This document shows, piece after piece, positions 58,650 through 64,000 of a stretch of 64,000 nt of DNA. The DNA comes from Fibrobacter sp. UWH4. GTDB taxonomy: Bacteria; Fibrobacterota; Fibrobacteria; Fibrobacterales; Fibrobacteraceae. The stretch covers positions 1-64,000 of the forward strand of contig NZ_FRAY01000005.1 of assembly GCF_900142475.1 (NCBI RefSeq), written 5' to 3'. How positions within the stretch are numbered: the first letter of the stretch is position 1; the number at the start of each line of letters is the position of its first letter. The position numbers and the translations under genes were made by a program. The notes below the pieces were generated by a model, which saw only the letters and a program-made list of their open reading frames with translations, made no database searches and was not told where the DNA came from.

Positions 58650-58657
58650 TATCTTTG
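58650..58657 (+). promoter_or_regulatory. -7 box next to the rsmA start
   Basis: TATCTTTG, then CCGAT and the ATG at 58663. No ribosome binding site is seen, so the mRNA is probably leaderless. Confidence 0.55.
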
Positions 58658-58662
58658 CCGAT

Positions 58663-59451
58663 ATGGATAGAGCACGTCGCCGTAAGTTTGGTCAGAATTT
58701 CTTGGATGTTCCTACCGCGCAGATGATTGCGGGTGATTTGCCTGCGCAGGCGGGCGAGGCCGTGCTGGAGATCGGCCCTGGGCACGGCGCGCTGACGGAA
58801 CACTTGCTCGACCGCGCCGTGCAACTCACTGCTGTCGAAATCGACGAGCAGTGTGTCGAATTTTTGGAACAAAAATTCCAGGGCCGCGAGAATTTCCGCA
58901 TCGAGAACATTGACTTTCTCAAGTTCGACCTCCAGGCATTCCTCGAGGCGCACGAAAAACCGTGGGTGACGGGGAACCTCCCGTACAATGTGTCGACCGC
59001 CATTATCGCGGGGCTTATGCCGAAACTGCATCTGACCAAGGGTTTTATGGGAATGGTGCAGCTCGAAGTCGCCGAACGCATCTGTGCCGCTACGTGCAGC
59101 AGTAACTACGGCAGTTTGTCTGTACTCGTATCCGCTTACGCCGACACGCAGATTTTGAGGAAGATTGGCCCCGAACATTTTACGCCGCGCCCGAATGTCG
59201 ATAGCGCCACCATGCTGCTTACGCCCAAGGCGGATGCGCTGCAGGCCCCCGAAGGCTTCTTCGACTTTGTCCGCGCCGCGTTTACGCAGAAACGCAAGAC
59301 GCTCGCCAATTCGTTCGGCCGCGCCTACGACAAGAAAAAAATCCAGGAAGCCATCGAGCTGCTGGATTATCCGACGACGGTCCGCGCCGAGGAACTTTCC
59401 CCCGCGCAGTTTTTGGAATTCTATAGGGTAATAGGAGACAAAGAAAAATGA
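58663..59451 (+). CDS. rsmA: 16S rRNA dimethyladenosine transferase
   Basis: A 262-residue SAM-dependent methyltransferase (KsgA) that dimethylates two adenosines near the 3' end of 16S rRNA. FGQNFLDVPTAQMIAG, the SAM loop VLEIGPGHGALTEHLL, VTAVEIDE-type LTAVEIDEQ and the catalytic NLPYN (in VTGNLPYNVSTAII) are present. The C-terminal helical domain ends LEFYRVIGDKEK. Its stop overlaps the start of the following gene by four bases (ATGA), so the two are co-translated. Confidence 0.96.
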   Translation: MDRARRRKFGQNFLDVPTAQMIAGDLPAQAGEAVLEIGPGHGALTEHLLDRAVQLTAVEIDEQCVEFLEQKFQGRENFRIENIDFLKFDLQAFLEAHEKPWVTGNLPYNVSTAIIAGLMPKLHLTKGFMGMVQLEVAERICAATCSSNYGSLSVLVSAYADTQILRKIGPEHFTPRPNVDSATMLLTPKADALQAPEGFFDFVRAAFTQKRKTLANSFGRAYDKKKIQEAIELLDYPTTVRAEELSPAQFLEFYRVIGDKEK

Positions 59452-60206
59452 CAATGTCAAAATATCTCGCGAGTGCCGCATTGGTATTCGCTTTTACTTC
59501 TGACGCTTTTGCGCAGTATGGCGGAGCGCCTGTATACACCACCCAGCAGGTCCCGTATACGCCGGCGCCCACGGTAGAACGCGAATCCAAGGTGTCGCTG
59601 TTCATGGGTGCCGATCTCGGCTACAATATGACATGGCAGAGCTATGACGAGGATAGTGATTACGGGGATGGCGAAGGAAGGATTGTCCAGTCGTCTGAAT
59701 TTGAAGGCAGCGGTTTTTTCGGTGAATTTTCTTTAGGCATCTTGATTAAGGATGTCGTGGGTGCCCGTGGATTTTTAAATATTGGAAGTCAGTCGGGTGA
59801 AAGTTCCTATAAGGGCGATGAAATTGATTCCGTTTGCAAAGGCGTAAATACGGATGTAACGGATATCCGTTTCGGTATCAAGGGGACGTTCTTCCCTCTG
59901 AACGGTTCGGACTCCCCGCTGTATAATTCGTATATAGAAGTCTCGGCTGGCGTCGGCCTGCATTACTACGATGATAACTACGCTTCTTTGGTGGATCACG
60001 AATTTTCGGGGCCGTTGTTCCTGAAGTTTGAAATGGGAAAACTGTTCCCCATCGGCAAGACATGGAATGTCGGCGTGGGTGTTGCCTGGTCGATGGATAT
60101 CGAAGGGCAGTGGGAATCGTCCGATACCCAGGATGTCAGCAAGTCCGATATTGCCAATACGTTGTGGTTTGGCGTGAAATTTGCCCGCAAGAAGAATAAA
60201 TTCTAG
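59448..60206 (+). CDS. outer-membrane beta-barrel-like protein
   Basis: A 252-residue protein with a signal peptide (cleavage near DAFAQY), a short Pro-rich stretch (GAPVYTTQQVPYTPAP) and an eight- to ten-strand barrel-like body (VSLFMGADLGYNMTW; DIRFGIKGTFFPL; SYIEVSAGVGLHYYDD; NTLWFGVKFARKKNKF), ending in Phe. Its start overlaps the stop of rsmA. Function unknown. Its last codons lie in a 20-bp tandem duplication. Confidence 0.8.
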   Translation: MTMSKYLASAALVFAFTSDAFAQYGGAPVYTTQQVPYTPAPTVERESKVSLFMGADLGYNMTWQSYDEDSDYGDGEGRIVQSSEFEGSGFFGEFSLGILIKDVVGARGFLNIGSQSGESSYKGDEIDSVCKGVNTDVTDIRFGIKGTFFPLNGSDSPLYNSYIEVSAGVGLHYYDDNYASLVDHEFSGPLFLKFEMGKLFPIGKTWNVGVGVAWSMDIEGQWESSDTQDVSKSDIANTLWFGVKFARKKNKF

Positions 60207-60227
60207 CCAAGAAGAATAAATTCTAGC
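60188..60227 (+). repeat. 20-bp tandem duplication over a stop codon
   Basis: CAAGAAGAATAAATTCTAGC occurs at 60188-60207 and again without change at 60208-60227. The first copy includes the stop codon; the second lies after it. Confidence 0.9.
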
Positions 60228-60280
60228 GAGTTGTCAAGCGGACCTGTCATGGGACGCCCAGATTTTATTATTTTCTTTGT

Positions 60281-63200
60281 ATGAAAAATTTATCCTTAAT
60301 TTGCGCGTTAGGTTTTTCCTTCTTCCTGTTCGCTTGCGGTGGGCACAGCGGCTCGACCGGTAGTGACGAGGTCGATTTGTCCAGTTCTTCGGTTGACGAC
60401 TTCAATGTCGATGACTATCTGGATACCGCCGCTATCGGAAAAGGATTCGTTTCGGGAATGGGAACCTCGACAATCGTCAGGGGCGTGCTGAACGATATCA
60501 GAACCGGAAGGGATTACAAGACAATCCAGTTCGGTCCGTATGTATGGATGGCCGAAAACATGGATAACGGAAGCCGTTCGTCCTTTGGTGATTGCTATGA
60601 CAGGGACTCGGTTTATTGCGAAAGTTACGGCGTGCTGTACAAGGAAGAACACATTGCCGGTGTCTGCCCGCGGGGTTATGACTTGCCTATGGAAGATGAC
60701 TACAAGTACATGGTCCGGTTTGCGGGATCGCTTACGGATCCGGAATTCGGATTCAATCCGCAGATGGGTGGAAGCTGCGTCGAAGAGAAGGGAGAGTTTG
60801 TCTGCTCCAACCTGGGCTTGTCCGCGGACTTGATTACGGGTGATTACAGCTATATCCGAATCAAGAAGAATGCGGGTGCGATTTTTGGTAAGGTCAATCC
60901 GAAAGGCTACTATTCTCTACGTTGCATGAAGTTCACGTATTTTGTGGAGACCAAGAATCTTTTGCCGGATTGCGATTCCTCGGCTTACAGGTTTGGCGAT
61001 ATTTTTGTGGCGAGCGAAGGAAGCAATTTCCGTTGCAAGGACGGCAAGTGGGTGGATGTCGTGGATTCCTATTGCCCGAGTTCTGAACGGGGACAGCGTT
61101 ATTACTACAATGACATCCTGTATGTTTGCGACGATTCCTGGAAAGAAGCGTCCATGAACGATCTTGACGAAAAGTGCGATAGCACGAACGAGTGGACCGT
61201 CAAGAAACTGAACGGGAAAAGCTATATCTGCGAAAACAAGGAATGGCGCCTGCCGACATCTATCGAAGACACCCTTGGCCTCTGCACTCCGGAACGCCTC
61301 GGTAAGATCGATTCCCTGGTGAGTTCGGATACGGTTCTGTACTTCTGCAGTGTGAATGGCTGGCGAAAGGCTCAAGTGACGGACTTTATCGGCGAGTGCG
61401 ACAGTACCCGCTATTACAAGGTGGACAACTACAGGGGCCGCCGTTATACCTGCCGCACGACGGATAAATGGGGGCTTCTGGATTCGAAGGAAGATAGCCT
61501 AGGCGTGTGTTCTCCCAAGATTGCAGGGAAGATGGATACACTCAAGATGAAATTCGACACGACTCTCTACTATTGTGATACGACGTCCTGGCGAGAGGCG
61601 ACTCTGGTTGATGTGCACGGCGAATGTGATAGCACCAAGTCTTACAAGGAAGCGGAGTTCATGGGAAGCTCCTATGTCTGCCGCAAGAATGGCCGCTGGG
61701 AATCGCTGACCACGACCGAAAAGGATATCGGCGTATGTACGCCTAGCCGATTGGGAAAGATTGACACGACGACCTCCAAGACCGATTACTACTGCGATAC
61801 GACCGGATGGCGCTCGACGGTTGTCGAGGACTACTTCGGCGAATGCACCGAGAAGCAGAAATACACGACGCTTTATTTCAAGGGAAGCGACTATGGCTGC
61901 GAAAAGGGCCCGAAGTGGACGCGCCTCAGTTTCCCCGAGAGCGATCTCGGCTACTGCATCCCCTCTATCAAGGGCGAAATCAGGATCGACCGGTATGCGA
62001 AGGATTACATCTGCGATTCCGTATGGCGCGCCGCGACGCAGGCCGAGGTGCTCGGAACATGTACTGAAGCCCGCGACGGCGAGAAAAAGTACTTCGGGAC
62101 AACGAAATACATCTGCGCGTTCGAGGAATGGCGCAAGTCGACGGTTTTGGATGATTCGCTCGGAGTCTGTACCAAAAAAACTTTGAAGAAGATGGGAACG
62201 TACAATTCGAAGGAATATATTTGTATGAAAGAGGGGTGGGTCATCCCGACATTGATTGCGGTGCATGATTCTTGTACCGCGGCGCGCGAATACGAAGTCG
62301 TCGAGTTCAATGGTGATAAATATGGTTGCCGGAATAAGACGTGGTACCGACTGTCGGGGATAGCTGCGAAGGCGGGTTACTGCACTCCGGAAAGGGAGGG
62401 CGAATTTTACCTTGATCACGATGAATATGGTTACAAATGTGAGAAGGGGTCGTGGAACTCGGCCGCAGCGAGGGATTTCCTCGGTTCATGTGAATCTTCG
62501 AACTATGGGGAAAAGAAGATTCTCCAGGGAGTAACTTTCTTCTGCTCGAGATCTGGTTTGTGGCAGAGATTTACCGAATTGGAAGAAAAGTATGGGGAGT
62601 GCTATTCTGCGGTTCGCGGAGAAATTGTAACGCATAACGGTAAAAAGTATGGATGCTCGCCTTACCGCTGGAGAGAAGTGACTACACTCGACGAAGCCCT
62701 GGGCTTCTGCGATGGTTATGGCTTTACGTGGAAAGAATATGCTGGCCGTGATTATGTCTGTGGCGATGGCTTCAAGACTTGGACGAACTCTTCGGATTGG
62801 GCGATGTATGGTTCTTGTGATGATCGCTACAAATGGAAATATGGGCTTATCGTTGGTTACGAGGGAAAACGTCTCTATTGTGACAACGACTTCTCTCTTT
62901 CTAATACGACGACTGCTTGGCATACGATTTCTCCGATAGATAGCGCCGCAGCAAAGGGGAAGAAATCCATTGTTGACGGAATTTGCAAGGGAGCCCATGT
63001 CGGCGATACCGTATCTTATCAGGACACGCAATATTATTGCGGTTTGAATAAGAACAATGTGTATGTGTGGATTGCTGCGACTCGGCCGGATCAGTATCTT
63101 GGTAAATGCGATGCCACAAATGCAGGTGCCGTGGGCAAGTTCCAGGGCTATAATATGGAATGTTATGATGGTAACTGGCGCAGGAGTCCGTCTGATTACG

Positions 63201-63769
63201 GAAGCTTGACGGATTCCAGGGACGGGACGAAGTACAAGACAATTAAAATCGGAGAACGGACGTGGATGGCGGAAAACCTGAAACTTGAAGTTTCAGGTAG
63301 CTGGTGCGCAGGAACCCAGAACGGTTGTTCGGAATACGGTCGCCTTTACAACTGGCATACGGCCATGAACCTTCCGGCGAGTGCCAATACGACTGTGATT
63401 GATATGAAGGATTCGGCATCGTATCAGGGCCTGTGTCCCGACGGGTGGAGACTGCCGCTGCAGTCGGAATGGAATGAACTTTTTGGAGAATGCATTGTTG
63501 GCGGGTTGAGCAAGAAGATGACGGGGTACGATACCCTGCATACGGATGCTTGCGGTTTCTCGTCGATGCCGGTAGGCTATATCAAGATTTTCTACAGGAA
63601 CGGAATAGACTATACTGAAGAACTCAACATGGAACTTACGGGATATTGGACCACGGTGCAGCCTGCCGATACTACGGCCGAAGCATTCATCTTCTGGGAA
63701 AATGGTAGCGGAAAGAAGAGGGTAGAGGCGAAGAAGAACGGCTATCTTGTCCGTTGCCTCAAGAAATAG
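60281..63769 (+). CDS. giant lipoprotein with two Fib_succ_major domains and about twenty Cys repeats
   Basis: A 1162-residue lipoprotein (FLFAC lipobox, Cys19, then a Ser/Asp-rich linker). Residues about 65-220 form a first Fib_succ_major domain (RDYKTIQFGPYVWMAENM; GVCPRGYDLPMEDDYKYM; YSLRCMKF). About twenty repeats of roughly 43 residues follow, each with a GxC near its start and a YxC...W near its end (e.g. VCENKEW-type ICENKEW, FCSVNGW, YCDTTSW). A second Fib_succ_major domain ends the chain (YKTIKIGERTWMAENLKLE; CPDGWRLPLQSEWNELF; VRCLKK). The paired cysteines should form disulfides outside the cell. The repeats look like a rigid stalk or multivalent binder. TATTTTCTTTGT precedes the ATG. 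Confidence 0.88.
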   Translation: MKNLSLICALGFSFFLFACGGHSGSTGSDEVDLSSSSVDDFNVDDYLDTAAIGKGFVSGMGTSTIVRGVLNDIRTGRDYKTIQFGPYVWMAENMDNGSRSSFGDCYDRDSVYCESYGVLYKEEHIAGVCPRGYDLPMEDDYKYMVRFAGSLTDPEFGFNPQMGGSCVEEKGEFVCSNLGLSADLITGDYSYIRIKKNAGAIFGKVNPKGYYSLRCMKFTYFVETKNLLPDCDSSAYRFGDIFVASEGSNFRCKDGKWVDVVDSYCPSSERGQRYYYNDILYVCDDSWKEASMNDLDEKCDSTNEWTVKKLNGKSYICENKEWRLPTSIEDTLGLCTPERLGKIDSLVSSDTVLYFCSVNGWRKAQVTDFIGECDSTRYYKVDNYRGRRYTCRTTDKWGLLDSKEDSLGVCSPKIAGKMDTLKMKFDTTLYYCDTTSWREATLVDVHGECDSTKSYKEAEFMGSSYVCRKNGRWESLTTTEKDIGVCTPSRLGKIDTTTSKTDYYCDTTGWRSTVVEDYFGECTEKQKYTTLYFKGSDYGCEKGPKWTRLSFPESDLGYCIPSIKGEIRIDRYAKDYICDSVWRAATQAEVLGTCTEARDGEKKYFGTTKYICAFEEWRKSTVLDDSLGVCTKKTLKKMGTYNSKEYICMKEGWVIPTLIAVHDSCTAAREYEVVEFNGDKYGCRNKTWYRLSGIAAKAGYCTPEREGEFYLDHDEYGYKCEKGSWNSAAARDFLGSCESSNYGEKKILQGVTFFCSRSGLWQRFTELEEKYGECYSAVRGEIVTHNGKKYGCSPYRWREVTTLDEALGFCDGYGFTWKEYAGRDYVCGDGFKTWTNSSDWAMYGSCDDRYKWKYGLIVGYEGKRLYCDNDFSLSNTTTAWHTISPIDSAAAKGKKSIVDGICKGAHVGDTVSYQDTQYYCGLNKNNVYVWIAATRPDQYLGKCDATNAGAVGKFQGYNMECYDGNWRRSPSDYGSLTDSRDGTKYKTIKIGERTWMAENLKLEVSGSWCAGTQNGCSEYGRLYNWHTAMNLPASANTTVIDMKDSASYQGLCPDGWRLPLQSEWNELFGECIVGGLSKKMTGYDTLHTDACGFSSMPVGYIKIFYRNGIDYTEELNMELTGYWTTVQPADTTAEAFIFWENGSGKKRVEAKKNGYLVRCLKK

Positions 63770-63813
63770 CTACTCTAGGGGCATTGGCGCCACCTAGGGC
63801 CTGTTGAGTTTTT

Positions 63814-64000
63814 TTAGGGCCAAATGGCGCTTTGGGTGGCAGGAGGCTCGAAACAGTAGCCCACGATTTCGTTTACAGTGCTTGCGAAGTGCTGGAGAGC
63901 GACCTCGGCGTCGGATGTGCGACGGATATAGCTCAACCTATTGTGGTGTCCGAAAATGTTGTAGCGGGGGCCGCCCTTGCCGTGGTTGATTTCGAAACGG
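63814..64000 (-). CDS. C-terminal part of an unidentified protein, gene runs off the window
   Basis: Reading the minus strand from the window end gives 61 codons without a stop, ending at TAA (63814-63816). The protein part is well-composed (NHGKGGPRYNIFGHHNRLS; VALQHFASTVNEIVGYCF), with many His, Gly and aromatic residues, which suggests a real gene. I do not recognise the family. It is convergent with the giant lipoprotein gene. Confidence 0.55.
   Translation of the reverse strand, partial: RFEINHGKGGPRYNIFGHHNRLSYIRRTSDAEVALQHFASTVNEIVGYCFEPPATQSAIWP

Noticed and set aside
1-64000. tRNA, rRNA, riboswitch, insertion sequence or prophage
   Set aside because: I looked for conserved tRNA arms, rRNA blocks and transposase or integrase motifs and found none; small or divergent RNAs could be missed by eye.

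Overview
This window looks like chromosomal DNA of a cellulose-degrading Fibrobacter (phylum Fibrobacterota). The evidence is several secreted GH5 and GH8 glucanases, proteins of the Fibrobacter-specific paralogous families TIGR02145 (Fib_succ_major, two genes) and TIGR02171 (one gene), many Ser/Asp/Pro-rich lipoproteins, and Bacteroidota-like -7 boxes (TAnnTTTG). No rRNA, tRNA, CRISPR array, transposase or prophage gene was recognised.

Layout. 0.2-9.5 kb: a lipoprotein esterase, a Corynebacterium-type glycogen synthase, DsbD, an ECF sigma factor heading an operon with a propeller-like secreted protein and a small lipoprotein, and the CCA-adding enzyme. 9.5-12.3 kb: an array of spaced inverted repeats, a membrane glycosyltransferase, LpxA and repeat-rich spacer. 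12.3-30.3 kb is the centre of the window, a cellulose-utilisation locus. It holds a GH5, an oppositely oriented GH5, a six-gene operon (a carbohydrate-binding-like protein, three very large beta-barrel candidates ending in Phe, a lipoprotein, and a GH18-like protein lacking the catalytic Glu), a secreted binding-like protein with a sorting-type tail, a GH8 and a third GH5. 30.6-40.1 kb is accessory: a BatD-like protein interrupted by palindromic repeats, a GNAT, an SMR transporter, a TfoX-N protein, an AT-rich block of duplicated lipoprotein genes enclosing an antitoxin gene and a broken zeta toxin, MoxR, an acetyltransferase and a PD-(D/E)XK-like protein. 40.2-64 kb: a second inverted-repeat array, a TIGR02171 protein, PurA, a Crp-type regulator, PASTA and TPR proteins, Rpe, an unusual AK-rich/CBM48 fusion, LysA, PRPP synthetase, an AspT-type transporter, a LysR regulator facing a Fib_succ_major gene, RsmA, and a 1162-residue protein with about twenty cysteine repeats between two Fib_succ_major domains.

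How the parts may work together. The GH5/GH8 enzymes and barrel proteins form one locus that probably acts at the outer membrane on cellulose or related glucans; no SusC/SusD pair was seen, so the three-barrel operon is the best candidate here for an undescribed system. The Crp-type regulator keeps the Arg-Glu...Arg recognition-helix residues of E. coli CRP, and TGTGA-N6-TCACA-like sites lie upstream of a GH5, the GH8 and purA, suggesting a small Crp regulon. Glycogen synthase and the CBM48 fusion fit the heavy glycogen storage known for Fibrobacter. Several genes have the -7 box only 4-6 bases before the start codon, which suggests leaderless transcripts.
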